Assembly: GCA_949298925.1 (NCBI GenBank)
Contig: CASFYE010000001.1
Location: 1-32,896, forward strand
DNA length: 32,896 nucleotides
Direction: 5' to 3'
Source of the DNA: an uncultured Bacillota bacterium
GTDB lineage: Bacteria; Bacillota; Clostridia; Christensenellales; UBA1242
Shown here: piece after piece, positions 1 to 8,530 of the stretch
Position numbering within the stretch: position 1 is the stretch's first letter
Layout of the letters: every line of letters starts with the position of its first letter
Notes under the pieces: model-generated
Seen by the model: only the letters and a program-made list of their open reading frames with translations
What the model was told of the DNA's origin: nothing
Database searches by the model: none
Translations under genes and position numbers: made by a program

Positions 1-2
1 AA

Positions 3-1178
3 TTTATAAAAAGAAATCCTAAATATGCAAAAGAAAATATGACCCCAGAAAATTGTCAATATTTTATTTTTAACACATGCGAAAACGAATTGAGAGATTC
101 AAAAATACAATTTTTACGAACACAAAACGAATTTGATCCAGTTAGATATTTTACTGATGATTTTATTTATATCTACCCTAATCTTTTGCCATCGAAAGAA
201 AAAATTGAATGCAGATTATATTTAAATCTAAAACCAGAGAACGTAATACCTTTTATAAAAAAATTTTTGACTGAATCTGAAAATCAAAAAGTAAAAACAT
301 ATTTAAAATTTTATACAAAATCTTGCGCTAGAAATGATAACGTAATCATTTATACCAACTACGATGATATTCAAAAACAAATAACCATAATAAATCAAAT
401 TAAGCAAGAAAATCCTTGTTTATTTGAAGGCGCAATCGTTGGCAACCCTTTTTTAGCTAGTATCAATGGATTTATCGGTTTCGGAGAAGAGCCTAAATAC
501 CAACACTCATCTTTTAATTATGAAAGGGCTAACGCTATGTGTCAGTTTGTAAAAGCCTTATATGAAGAAGAAACAAGAAAAATAAGCAACTTTAAAGGAA
601 AAATAAAAAATTCCGTAGGGCAAGCATTAAATATTCATGAATATTTAAAATACGTTATCACGACTACTTTTAAGAAAACGTTAGAAAAACGTCAACAAGA
701 AATTTTGAAAAAACAATTTCCCCAAAATTATACTAAAGAACAGATTGATGAATACATAGAAATTCAAAATTTTATTTATAACACTTGTTATAAAAATTTA
801 CCTGAAAATGTTGAAGCACAAATTGATGATTTAATCAAAAAAATATTCAATTATATGCAAAAAGGTTCATTTATACCGCGTGAAGTAAAGATACCTTTTC
901 AATTACGAAAAACAACTCAAACGAATTTATCAAACAAGTTTGACAGGAAGTATATTTTAGAGTCTGGCGATGCCAATTATTACTATTTATTAGACATAGA
1001 TTTGCGCAAAAAGTTATTTAATGTTTTTGGAACAGAATCAAAAATTTTTAACAAGATAACAAACGAAAACATTAAACCTTTTTTTGAGGCGCATCATGTT
1101 TGTTTCTCATTACCATTTTTAAACACGGAAACAGAGGCAGAATTTTTAGACAAAAATTTTGTGCCAAGAAACAAATAA
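3..1178 (+). CDS. Hypothetical protein, 5'-partial at window edge, possible HopA1-like domain
   Basis: The reading frame is open to the left edge of the window. The first in-frame ATG (39) has no Shine-Dalgarno upstream, so the start probably lies outside the window. The visible protein is about 391 residues, soluble and rich in Lys, Asn and Phe, with no signal peptide or membrane helix. Its middle part has the order RLYLNLKPE, then ARNDNVIIYT, then GFGEEP, then SFNYERANAM. This resembles the spacing of the HopA1 family (RLY-N-P, RxDxxVxY, GxxExP, SFxxxR), which occurs as type III effectors and as lyase-like domains near modified-peptide clusters. That match is from memory and the function is unproven. 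No neighbouring peptide-modification gene is visible. It converges with the amidohydrolase gene 30 nt away, and no clear terminator lies between them. Confidence 0.7.
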   Translation, partial: FIKRNPKYAKENMTPENCQYFIFNTCENELRDSKIQFLRTQNEFDPVRYFTDDFIYIYPNLLPSKEKIECRLYLNLKPENVIPFIKKFLTESENQKVKTYLKFYTKSCARNDNVIIYTNYDDIQKQITIINQIKQENPCLFEGAIVGNPFLASINGFIGFGEEPKYQHSSFNYERANAMCQFVKALYEEETRKISNFKGKIKNSVGQALNIHEYLKYVITTTFKKTLEKRQQEILKKQFPQNYTKEQIDEYIEIQNFIYNTCYKNLPENVEAQIDDLIKKIFNYMQKGSFIPREVKIPFQLRKTTQTNLSNKFDRKYILESGDANYYYLLDIDLRKKLFNVFGTESKIFNKITNENIKPFFEAHHVCFSLPFLNTETEAEFLDKNFVPRNK

Positions 1179-1208
1179 TAAATCCACACCTTACACAAAA
1201 GATAGGCT

Positions 1209-2309
1209 TCATATTAAATCAAATTTTGTTTTTTCATTTAACTCGAAATTTAATTTTTTTAATATATTTAAGTTCTTATCTAAAATTAATAAAGGACACT
1301 TTTCTCCAACATTGATCATATCAGTTTTTTTAACAATTGGCGAAAGTGCACTGGTTGTTATTAATGCCAAGGCATCTTCTAATTTAATATTTTTGTCAAA
1401 AACCAAATGCCTTACTGTGTTTAGCAATGTTATAGGTGTTTCTTCACCGACAAGATTTCTTTCCATTGACAGCAATCCCAAATCAGAAGAAATAGAAATT
1501 TTGCTAACATCTACGGTTTTATTTTTGATCGCAAAAACCAAATCATCATACATTCTATCATACTCGCCATCAAATGCAGTATAATCCAAATAAACACCTT
1601 TATTGGCGTATTCTAAAATTCTTTTATAATATTTTTGTGAATGTGTCAACTTAAATAGCGAATATGGGACTCCCGTTTCTTTAACTATTTTATCTATCCA
1701 TGGCAAATTATCACAATCTCCCATATTTATTTTGTTAATGTCAGGTTTCTCACCCCTTGCAAAAGGATGATCTAAATGAAGATGAACTTGAACATTTTTA
1801 TTTGTTATTAACCCTGCTTTATACGTGGCAACCGAATCCCTTTTCAATTTTTCATAAGATAAATTTGGCTTTGGCCTCTGATCAGAAAATAAAGCACTTT
1901 TTATCCCAACAACACAATCATTTTTAATTATAAAATTTTCTATATCTTCTGTAAAATTTTTACTTCCTGCAAGGCAATATGCTTTAATGTTATGTTTTTT
2001 GTTTAATGTATTTGTTACACTTATTAACTTTTCAACTGCCTCAATTTTATTTTCATTCGCAAGACAACCTACAACGGTTCCAACCCCTGAGTCAATCAAA
2101 CCTTTAACGGTATAAAATTTATCATATAAAATATGTTCATGACCGTCAACAAATGCAGGACAAACAATATTGTTGTTACAATTAAATGTTGTGCAATCCA
2201 GTTTTATGTCTTTTGCAATTTTAACAACAACTCCTTCATTATCCAACAGCAAATCAACCATTCCTTTATGCTTAGGCGAGTATAAATCAACATTTTTTAG
2301 TAATAATAT
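1209..2309 (-). CDS. IadA-like (beta-aspartyl dipeptidase family) amidohydrolase, apparent AUA start
   Basis: This is a metal-dependent amidohydrolase. Numbered from the ATG at 2261, the ligands are HxH (H41, H43), a bridging carboxylated-lysine candidate K121 in VGIKSALFSDQR, H160/H162, H207 and D260 (SISSD). The order and local sequence follow E. coli IadA, which releases beta-linked aspartate. However, the loop carrying IadA's catalytic Glu is absent, and Tyr and Arg substrate residues appear replaced, so the substrate is uncertain. The family N-terminus (ILLLKNVDLYSPKHKG) is encoded in frame upstream of the ATG. It follows directly on GAGGAG (2313-2318), yet no ATG, GTG or TTG exists there. 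The codon at the expected position is ATA (2307-2309), used here as the start. A 350-residue form from 2261 is the alternative, but it has no spaced ribosome-binding site. The gene appears monocistronic. Confidence 0.75.
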   Translation of the reverse strand: MLLLKNVDLYSPKHKGMVDLLLDNEGVVVKIAKDIKLDCTTFNCNNNIVCPAFVDGHEHILYDKFYTVKGLIDSGVGTVVGCLANENKIEAVEKLISVTNTLNKKHNIKAYCLAGSKNFTEDIENFIIKNDCVVGIKSALFSDQRPKPNLSYEKLKRDSVATYKAGLITNKNVQVHLHLDHPFARGEKPDINKINMGDCDNLPWIDKIVKETGVPYSLFKLTHSQKYYKRILEYANKGVYLDYTAFDGEYDRMYDDLVFAIKNKTVDVSKISISSDLGLLSMERNLVGEETPITLLNTVRHLVFDKNIKLEDALALITTSALSPIVKKTDMINVGEKCPLLILDKNLNILKKLNFELNEKTKFDLI

Positions 2310-2326
2310 TTTCTCCTCACAAATTT

Positions 2327-2355
2327 ATTATAAAAAACATGCACAAAAATAGCAA
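2327..2355 (-). promoter_or_regulatory. Predicted sigma-A promoter of the IadA-like gene
   Basis: On the minus strand TTGCTA (2350-2355) is followed by a 17-nt spacer and TATAAT (2327-2332). The predicted transcript starts near 2320, only a couple of bases before the GAGGAG ribosome-binding site. That favours translation from the codon at 2309 rather than the ATG at 2261. Confidence 0.5.
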
Positions 2356-2557
2356 TAAAAAAATTAAAGTTATTTTTTTAAAATGTTTTCCAAATGTTTT
2401 TTTACACTTCTTCATAGCACATTCAAGCACACCTCAACACTACCTTATCAATGTTGTGCACTTCCTACTGTACCACGTTAGCATATGTGATTTTTATTAA
2501 ATTTTTGAGTAATTTTTGAAGTACAAATTTAGGCTATTTTAAAATTACACAAAAAAG

Positions 2558-2586
2558 TTGATTAAATCAGCCCCTTTATATATAAT
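2558..2586 (+). promoter_or_regulatory. Promoter-like sequence reading toward ftsW in antisense
   Basis: TTGATT (2558-2563), a 17-nt spacer and TATAAT (2581-2586) lie on the plus strand. No plus-strand gene follows, so a transcript would run antisense into the 3' end of ftsW. In DNA this AT-rich a chance match is quite possible. Confidence 0.3.
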
Positions 2587-2612
2587 GAAAAAATAAAATC
2601 CTGTCATAAAAA

Positions 2613-3737
2613 TCAAAAGCAATCTTTTTTATCTTTGTCAAAAGACTTGTTTTTGCTTTGCCTTAACACATTCAAGCAAATTCCAACCCCTGCCATAAAC
2701 ATCATAACAGAGGTCCCACCACTTGAAATGAAAGGTAGTGGCAGACCTGTTGGCGGAATTGAGCCTGTCACAACCGCAATGTTTAAAAGCGTTTGAATCG
2801 CTATAACAAATCCTACCCCTGCAACCAAAAGCGCTCCAAAACGATCTGGGGCATTTAATGCAATTTTAATTAGCAAAATTATTAATGTCAAAAAAACTAA
2901 GATTAAAGCAATGCAACCAATTAATCCCAATTCTTCACCTATAATGGAAAAAATAAAGTCGGATTCTGCAAATGGAAGAAATAAATACTTTTGCCTGGAG
3001 TTAAAAAGTCCAACTCCAAACCATCCACCTGAACCAAGACCATACAACGATTGAATAAGTTGAAATCCTTCACCTTGTGGCGACGCCCAAGGGTTAATAA
3101 ACGCAAACAACCTTTTTAATCTATAAGGTTCTGTCGCTATTAATATTGGCACCAATGCGCACGCAGGAATAGAAAACATAATTGTGTGTTTTTTGCTTAT
3201 CCCACCAATAATCAATAAAAACAAAGTGGTAAATGCCAAGCACATAGTTACTGACATACTTGGTTCTAACATAACGAGCGCACAAAAACACAAAGCGACA
3301 AAAATTACAGGCAAAAGCCCTTTCAACGTTTTAATTTTGTCATGATTTTCGGATAAATAGGCACTTGAAAAGATTATTAATGAAAACTTAGCAATTTCCG
3401 ATGGCTGAATTGATATGCCAAAAATTGAAACCCATCTTTTAGCTCCATAGTTTTCAACTCCAATTCCAGGTATAAACACTAAAACTAAAAGTATGATAGT
3501 TATTAACACCAGCCACCATTTCAATTTTTTAAGCTTGTGATAATCGAAAAACGAAAGTGCAATCATTAAGGCGAACCCTAAAACCACACCAAATATCTGT
3601 TTATATAAGAAAAATGCATCATTGCCGTAATGATAACTTGCAGAATAACAACTTGCAGAGTAAACCATTATGCAACCAAAAACACTCAGCCCTAAAACAA
3701 TAAAAACAACCAAAAATAAATTTGTTTTAGTTTTCAT
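2613..3737 (-). CDS. ftsW: SEDS peptidoglycan polymerase, FtsW/SpoVE type
   Basis: This is a 374-residue multi-pass membrane protein of the SEDS family, the glycosyltransferases that polymerise lipid II in division or spore cortex synthesis. Visible motifs are KRWVSIFGISIQPSE early, PWASPQGEGFQLIQSLYGLG in the large loop, the catalytic aspartate segment ESDFIFSIIGEELG, and PFISSGGTS near the C-terminus. A lysine- and aspartate-rich tail follows the last helix. The ATG at 3737 overlaps the end of murD by 11 nt and has GGAG 7 nt upstream, so it is probably translationally coupled. Its place right after murD matches spoVE in Bacillus. FtsW and SpoVE cannot be separated from sequence alone. It is the last gene of the operon here; murG does not follow. 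Confidence 0.92.
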   Translation of the reverse strand: MKTKTNLFLVVFIVLGLSVFGCIMVYSASCYSASYHYGNDAFFLYKQIFGVVLGFALMIALSFFDYHKLKKLKWWLVLITIILLVLVFIPGIGVENYGAKRWVSIFGISIQPSEIAKFSLIIFSSAYLSENHDKIKTLKGLLPVIFVALCFCALVMLEPSMSVTMCLAFTTLFLLIIGGISKKHTIMFSIPACALVPILIATEPYRLKRLFAFINPWASPQGEGFQLIQSLYGLGSGGWFGVGLFNSRQKYLFLPFAESDFIFSIIGEELGLIGCIALILVFLTLIILLIKIALNAPDRFGALLVAGVGFVIAIQTLLNIAVVTGSIPPTGLPLPFISSGGTSVMMFMAGVGICLNVLRQSKNKSFDKDKKDCF

Positions 3738-5019
3738 TCACAAGCTCCGTAAAAATTTGCCCACGAACAGCATAGGAAGAAAACTCATCAAAGCTTGCAC
3801 ATCCTGGTGACAAAAGCACAACATCACCATTTTTAGCTTCAGCTTTTGCGCAGAGAACCGCCTCTTGCATAGTTGTAAAATTTTCGGCGCAATAACCAAA
3901 TTTTGAGGCTATATTAAAAATCTCTTCACCAGCTTCGCCAAAACAATAGCATTTTTTTATTATAGGATTTTGAGAAAAAAGCTTTTCAAAATTTAGCCCT
4001 TTATTTTGGCCTCCCAAGAGTAACAACAAATTTTTCACATTCAAACTTTCAATCGCCATTTGCACGCATGCAATGTTGGTTGCTTTAGAATCATCGACAA
4101 ACATAACTCCGTTTCTTTGTACAACGTAACTCAATCTGTGAGGTGCAGGCATAAAGCTTGCAATGGCATCAGCTATAACTCTTGGTTTAATCTTATATTG
4201 TGCGGCCATTGCCACCATTGCCATAACATTTTGATAATTTTTTATTCCTATCAGTGGCACTTGACTTAATGAAATAATCCTTGCCTTATTAAGATAAATG
4301 CTACCATTTTTTATATAAACCCCTCTTTTTAGTGGGTTTACGGAAAAGAAAAAAAGTTTTTTTGGCAATTTTAATTTCATAACATATTCATCATCTAAAT
4401 TTACAATTCCAACCTGTGATGATTTGTAATTTTGAAAAATTTTGTTTTTTACCCTCAAATACTCTTCAAATGAACCGTGCCTGTCTAAATGATCTTCTTG
4501 TAAATTTAACACGCAAGCAATCTCTGGCGAAAAAGTTTTTGACGTTTCCAATTGAAAATTTGAAACTTCACAAACAATAAAACTTTTCTTTGATGTTTTT
4601 TTTGCAATCGCGCTAATAGGCAACCCTATGTTCCCACAAACAAAAGTCTCTTTCCCGGCTCTTTCAAAAATTTTGCCAAGCAAACTCGTCGCAGTTGTTT
4701 TACCATTGGTTCCTGTTATAGCCAAGATGTGCCCCTTGCAAAATTGGCTACCCAAATCGAGTTCGCTTATAATGGGAATTTTTTTAGCAAGAAAGTTAGA
4801 CAAAATGCTGTTTCCTCTAACCATTATTCCAGGACTTACAACTACTAAATCATAATTGTTTAAAAGCGGTTGATCGTCGAAACAAAACAACCCTCTATCT
4901 TTTTTTTCATCATCATAAATGCTCACACATGCACCTAAGCTGTGAAGAAGTCTGCCTGCCGCTTGACCACTTCTGCCCAAGCCATAAACAAGCACCTTTT
5001 TGCCCTTAAAATTTTTCAT
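3727..5019 (-). CDS. murD: UDP-N-acetylmuramoyl-L-alanine--D-glutamate ligase
   Basis: MurD adds D-glutamate to UDP-MurNAc-L-Ala in the cytoplasm. The 430-residue protein has an N-terminal Rossmann segment (VLVYGLGRSG), the ATP loop ITGTNGKTTATSLL, EVSNFQLE, the QEDHLDRHGS region, PHRLSYV and DDSKATN in the linker to the C-terminal domain, and LSPGCASFDEFSSYAVRG near the end. The start is set at the ATG at 5019, which has AGAGG at good spacing. A longer frame to 5073 would run into mraY and lacks a ribosome-binding site. It follows mraY by 13 nt and overlaps ftsW, so it belongs to the same transcript. The usual acidic residue after PHRL is Ser here, a small deviation. Confidence 0.95.
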   Translation of the reverse strand: MKNFKGKKVLVYGLGRSGQAAGRLLHSLGACVSIYDDEKKDRGLFCFDDQPLLNNYDLVVVSPGIMVRGNSILSNFLAKKIPIISELDLGSQFCKGHILAITGTNGKTTATSLLGKIFERAGKETFVCGNIGLPISAIAKKTSKKSFIVCEVSNFQLETSKTFSPEIACVLNLQEDHLDRHGSFEEYLRVKNKIFQNYKSSQVGIVNLDDEYVMKLKLPKKLFFFSVNPLKRGVYIKNGSIYLNKARIISLSQVPLIGIKNYQNVMAMVAMAAQYKIKPRVIADAIASFMPAPHRLSYVVQRNGVMFVDDSKATNIACVQMAIESLNVKNLLLLLGGQNKGLNFEKLFSQNPIIKKCYCFGEAGEEIFNIASKFGYCAENFTTMQEAVLCAKAEAKNGDVVLLSPGCASFDEFSSYAVRGQIFTELVNEN

Positions 5020-5032
5020 AAAAACCTCTTTG

Positions 5033-5989
5033 CTAGAAGTATAACTCCATAAAAAGACAGCTTGCGCAAACAAGGCTTGTCACAATTATATATATTGTAA
5101 CAATGCGGTTTTCATGCACTCCTTTTTTTTCAAAATGATGATGAAGAGGTGCCATTAAAAACACCCTCTTTTTTGTTTTTTTATAATAAACGACTTGTAT
5201 AATGTCGCTCAAAGCAGAAAGCACAAACATTATGCCCATGATAGGCAAGTAAAGGGCTTTGCCAGAAAAGAGCGCCAAACATGAAATAAATCCACCAAGA
5301 GCCAAAGAGCCTGTGTCGCCCATAAATATTTTTGCAGGATATGTGTTAGAACCAAGAAAAGCCAAAACTCCACCGCTAACTGCAAATGCCGAGATAGCTA
5401 AATTGTCTTGTCCACTTAAAGCGAGTATTGCACCAAAAAACAACAAATAAATTAAACTCACCCCTCCTGCTAGTCCATCAAGTCCGTCAGTTAAATTCAC
5501 GCTGTTTACTGTCGCTAAAAACACAAGAATTGCAAAAGGTATAATTCCCCAGCCAAGATTTATGCTTAACCCAAAAAAATCTAAGCTTGTCCCAACGCGA
5601 TAATAAATTAAAAAAGCAATCATGATTGCAATAGTAAATTGTCCAATAAGTTTTTGATACGGTTTCAATCCCGCATTTTGATGAAAGTGTATTTTTATAA
5701 AATCATCTAAAAAACCGAGTAGCCCAAATGCAACCATAACTAAAAGGCTTGTCCACGCAAAAAAACTGTCCTGCCATAAGATGACCGAGCAACTTGCCAA
5801 ACTTGCAAATATGAAGATTATGCCACCCATTGTCGGCGTTCCCGATTTCGACGAATGGCTTTCCACATAATGCAAAACTGTTTGTCCTAACTTGTGCTTT
5901 CGACAAACAGCTATCACAAATGGAGCTATTAAAAGCCCCACTAATGTAGCACAAACGAAAACAATTAAAATTTTTAAGCTTAAATTCAC
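5033..5989 (-). CDS. mraY: Phospho-N-acetylmuramoyl-pentapeptide-transferase
   Basis: MraY transfers phospho-MurNAc-pentapeptide to undecaprenyl phosphate to form lipid I at the inner face of the membrane. The 318-residue protein has about ten hydrophobic helices and the family signatures KSGTPTMGG, LDDFIK, VNLTDGLDGLAGG and, near the end, PLHHHFEKKG. The start codon is GTG (5987-5989) in the overlap GTGA with the murE stop, preceded by AAAGGTG. This 4-nt overlap implies coupled translation. Length and motifs are normal for the family. Confidence 0.95.
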   Translation of the reverse strand: MNLSLKILIVFVCATLVGLLIAPFVIAVCRKHKLGQTVLHYVESHSSKSGTPTMGGIIFIFASLASCSVILWQDSFFAWTSLLVMVAFGLLGFLDDFIKIHFHQNAGLKPYQKLIGQFTIAIMIAFLIYYRVGTSLDFFGLSINLGWGIIPFAILVFLATVNSVNLTDGLDGLAGGVSLIYLLFFGAILALSGQDNLAISAFAVSGGVLAFLGSNTYPAKIFMGDTGSLALGGFISCLALFSGKALYLPIMGIMFVLSALSDIIQVVYYKKTKKRVFLMAPLHHHFEKKGVHENRIVTIYIIVTSLVCASCLFMELYF

Positions 5990-7389
5990 TTTTCACCTTT
6001 CCCTTTTTGAAGCAATCTCTCCACAACCTCAAAATCATCATATGGCACTTTTGTTCCAGCTATGTCTTGATATTTTTCCCCACCTTTGCCCGCTATAATC
6101 ACGGCATCATCTTTTTTTGCTAATGAAAAGGCAACCTTTATTGCTTTTTCACGGTTTGGATCTATGTTTATCTTGCAGTTTTTATTAACTTTTTTCAATA
6201 TGTCTTTTATTATTAAATTTGGATCTTCAAATCTAGGATTGTCGCTTGTTATGACAACTTGATCACTTAGCGAAGTGGCAATTTTGCCCATTATGGCTCT
6301 CTTCTTTTTATCTCGATTTCCTCCACAACCAAAGAGCGTGATTATTTCACCCTTCACAAGCGGTCTGACATTTTGTATTAATTTTTTTAATCCATCTGGG
6401 GTGTGTGCAAAATCTATTACAACCGTTTTGCCACGAATGTTTCTTACATTAAAACGGCCTTCAACCTCTTTCATGTTTGCAAGCCCTTTTTTAATATATT
6501 GCACATCAATGCCTTCACATATGCACGCACAAACACTTGCCAAAGCATTCAAAATATTATATGCACCACTTAACTTGATTTTACTTTGGAAAGAAAAATT
6601 TGTAGCATGACAAAAAAACACGCTTCTATCAAAACTCGAACTAAGCAACTTAGCATAAACTTCATTGCTTGAATTAAAACCATAAAATGTTGTAGGCAAC
6701 TTAGCTCTTCGAGTAAATTCACCTCGTTTTATGCAGTCACCACAAACAACGGCCTTTTTAGCCTGATCAAAAATCTTGTATTTTGCTTTTTTATATTTTT
6801 TCATGGTTTTAAAAAAATCAAGATGATCTTGCGTAATGTTAGTCAAAACTGCCACATCAAATTTTATGCCCGCGACTTTCCCTAATTCTAGCGCATGAGC
6901 AGAAACTTCCATTACCACATACTCTGCTCCTCTTGAATAAAAAAGTGCAAACAACTTATGTAAAATGTTAGGGTCAGGAGTTGTTAAACCGTCTGTTTCA
7001 TATCTTTCTCCCTCAAAAAATGCACCCAACGTTCCAATGACAGCCACCTTCTTTTTCGCACTTTTTAAAATACTAGCAATAAAATAAGTGGTTGTGGTCT
7101 TCCCATTTGTTCCAGTTACGCCAATTATCTTCATATGATCACATGCGCACCCGTTTTTTTCTTTTTCTATCAAAGCCCAAGTTTTTCGCACATTTTTAAC
7201 GACTTCGCAACATTTTATCCCGTAACTCTTTTCTGCCAGAATGAGTTTTGCGCCTCTTTTAAGAGCTTGACGGATTTTCTTTTTTCCGCCACGCTTTTTT
7301 AACAAGACAAAAACATCACCAGCCTTTACCTTCTCGCTGTCTATGCAAATGTTCATGTTTTCAAACATTGCAAAATCGAATTCTTTCAT
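5986..7389 (-). CDS. murE: UDP-MurNAc-L-Ala-D-Glu--meso-diaminopimelate ligase
   Basis: MurE adds the third stem-peptide residue. The 467-residue protein has the ATP loop VTGTNGKTTTTYF (about residues 91-103), the TTPDPN segment that binds the UDP-MurNAc dipeptide, EVSAHALELGK, TNITQDHLDFF and a C-terminal DNPRFED. DNPR is the signature of ligases that use meso-diaminopimelate rather than lysine, so the wall is predicted to be mDAP type. The N-terminal domain before the ATP loop is short, about 90 residues. ATG 7389 is chosen because GGGAG lies 6 nt upstream. In-frame TTG (7395) and GTG (7392) sit too close to that site. It follows ddl by about 37 nt and overlaps mraY. Confidence 0.94.
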   Translation of the reverse strand: MKEFDFAMFENMNICIDSEKVKAGDVFVLLKKRGGKKKIRQALKRGAKLILAEKSYGIKCCEVVKNVRKTWALIEKEKNGCACDHMKIIGVTGTNGKTTTTYFIASILKSAKKKVAVIGTLGAFFEGERYETDGLTTPDPNILHKLFALFYSRGAEYVVMEVSAHALELGKVAGIKFDVAVLTNITQDHLDFFKTMKKYKKAKYKIFDQAKKAVVCGDCIKRGEFTRRAKLPTTFYGFNSSNEVYAKLLSSSFDRSVFFCHATNFSFQSKIKLSGAYNILNALASVCACICEGIDVQYIKKGLANMKEVEGRFNVRNIRGKTVVIDFAHTPDGLKKLIQNVRPLVKGEIITLFGCGGNRDKKKRAIMGKIATSLSDQVVITSDNPRFEDPNLIIKDILKKVNKNCKINIDPNREKAIKVAFSLAKKDDAVIIAGKGGEKYQDIAGTKVPYDDFEVVERLLQKGKGEK

Positions 7390-7426
7390 CACCAACTCCC
7401 AAACATTTTTAAAATCGCATTTTTAT

Positions 7427-8518
7427 TCATTTTTTGGCATACTTATTCATATCTTGGCTCTGCTTAAAAATGTTCAAAGCGTTTGATTGATATGAAAAAG
7501 TCAGTTGTCTTTTTTCTTTAAAAGCGGATATTGTGTTTTCAACAAGTTCGACGACAGTTTCCCTTGTGTTACCAAACAAATATCCGGCAAGGGATCCAGG
7601 CACCGTGTTGACTTCATTTACGTAAAGCATTTCGTCCTCCATCAACAAATCCACTCTTACAAGCCCTTCGCATTCAAGTTTTTTTGCAACCTGCAATGAC
7701 AGTTTTTGCAACTCTTTTTCAAGCTTTTTAGTTTTTACTTCAAAAGAGCATGGTTCATCGTTTAAGTATTTTTCATCAAAAGAATAAAACTTTTTGCTTC
7801 TAATTTCCTGTGGTTTTGAAACAATAGTTTTGTCACCGAAAATCATAACGGCACAATTAAATTCTCTTTTATTTTCCAAAAATTTTTCGAATAACAACTT
7901 ATTGTCATATAATTTTGCACTTTCAATAGCTAATTCTAGTTCTTCTTCATTTTTACAAACTGCGATCCCAACACTGCTACCAAGCCTTGCCGGTTTTACT
8001 ATTATAGGAAATGAAAGAGATGAAAAAAGTTTTTTTCTGTCTATTTCATCACTATTCATGCAAACCCCTTCTACAGTAGGCAAGCCATAATGTGAAAGCA
8101 AAATTTTTGTAAGATTTTTGTCATAGCAAACGGCGCTAGCTGACAAATTTGGACAAGTGAAAGGAATGTCCGCCATTTGCATAACACCACAAATTGCACC
8201 GTCTTCACCATTTGCGCCATGCAAACAAATCAATGCAACATCTGGCTTAAACACTTTTTTCCCATGTTTTTTTACAAAAACACATTTGTTATTAAAATCT
8301 ATTAAAACCTTTTTAGGCTTTTTGGCTAACGCTAAAAAATTTGAATAAATATTGATGTCTTTTATGTTATCACAAGTCCACCACCCGCCATCTTGATCTA
8401 TGTATACCGCAAAAATTTCAAAGTCGTTTTGCACCGAGTTTAAAACTTGTAAACCTGTGATAACAGATATATCTCTTTCAACACTTTTACCGCCAAAAAT
8501 TAGCAAAACTTTTTCCAT
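7427..8518 (-). CDS. ddl: D-alanine--D-alanine ligase
   Basis: This ATP-grasp enzyme makes the D-Ala-D-Ala dipeptide used by MurF. The 363-residue protein begins with VLLIFGGKSVERDIS and has HGANGEDGA, the ATP-grasp strand IIVKPARLGSSVGI, FYSFDEKYLND in the omega-loop region, and the metal-binding end VNEVNTVPGSLAGYL. The conserved Lys-Tyr in EKYLND fits a D-Ala-D-Ala rather than a D-Ala-D-lactate ligase, so no vancomycin-type precursor change is implied. A ribosome-binding site (AGGGGA) lies 6-7 nt before ATG 8518. The gene starts 12 nt after murF, its natural partner in the pathway. Confidence 0.95.
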   Translation of the reverse strand: MEKVLLIFGGKSVERDISVITGLQVLNSVQNDFEIFAVYIDQDGGWWTCDNIKDINIYSNFLALAKKPKKVLIDFNNKCVFVKKHGKKVFKPDVALICLHGANGEDGAICGVMQMADIPFTCPNLSASAVCYDKNLTKILLSHYGLPTVEGVCMNSDEIDRKKLFSSLSFPIIVKPARLGSSVGIAVCKNEEELELAIESAKLYDNKLLFEKFLENKREFNCAVMIFGDKTIVSKPQEIRSKKFYSFDEKYLNDEPCSFEVKTKKLEKELQKLSLQVAKKLECEGLVRVDLLMEDEMLYVNEVNTVPGSLAGYLFGNTRETVVELVENTISAFKEKRQLTFSYQSNALNIFKQSQDMNKYAKK

Positions 8519-8530
8519 TTCACTTCCCCT

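Larger units (their letters stand above)
2310..2612. other. 303-nt intergenic region between ftsW and the IadA-like gene
   Basis: This stretch has no established gene. It holds the minus-strand promoter at 2327-2355 and a hydrophobic minus-strand small reading frame at 2317-2415. It also has a plus-strand promoter-like pair at 2558-2586. A weak imperfect stem at 2556-2570 is followed on the minus strand by a T run, and may end the mur operon. No strong intrinsic terminator was seen after ftsW. Confidence 0.5.

Noticed and set aside
1159..1584. Plus-strand frame of 141 codons opposite the IadA-like gene
   Set aside because: It is antisense to conserved active-site codons and has no ribosome-binding site or family features.
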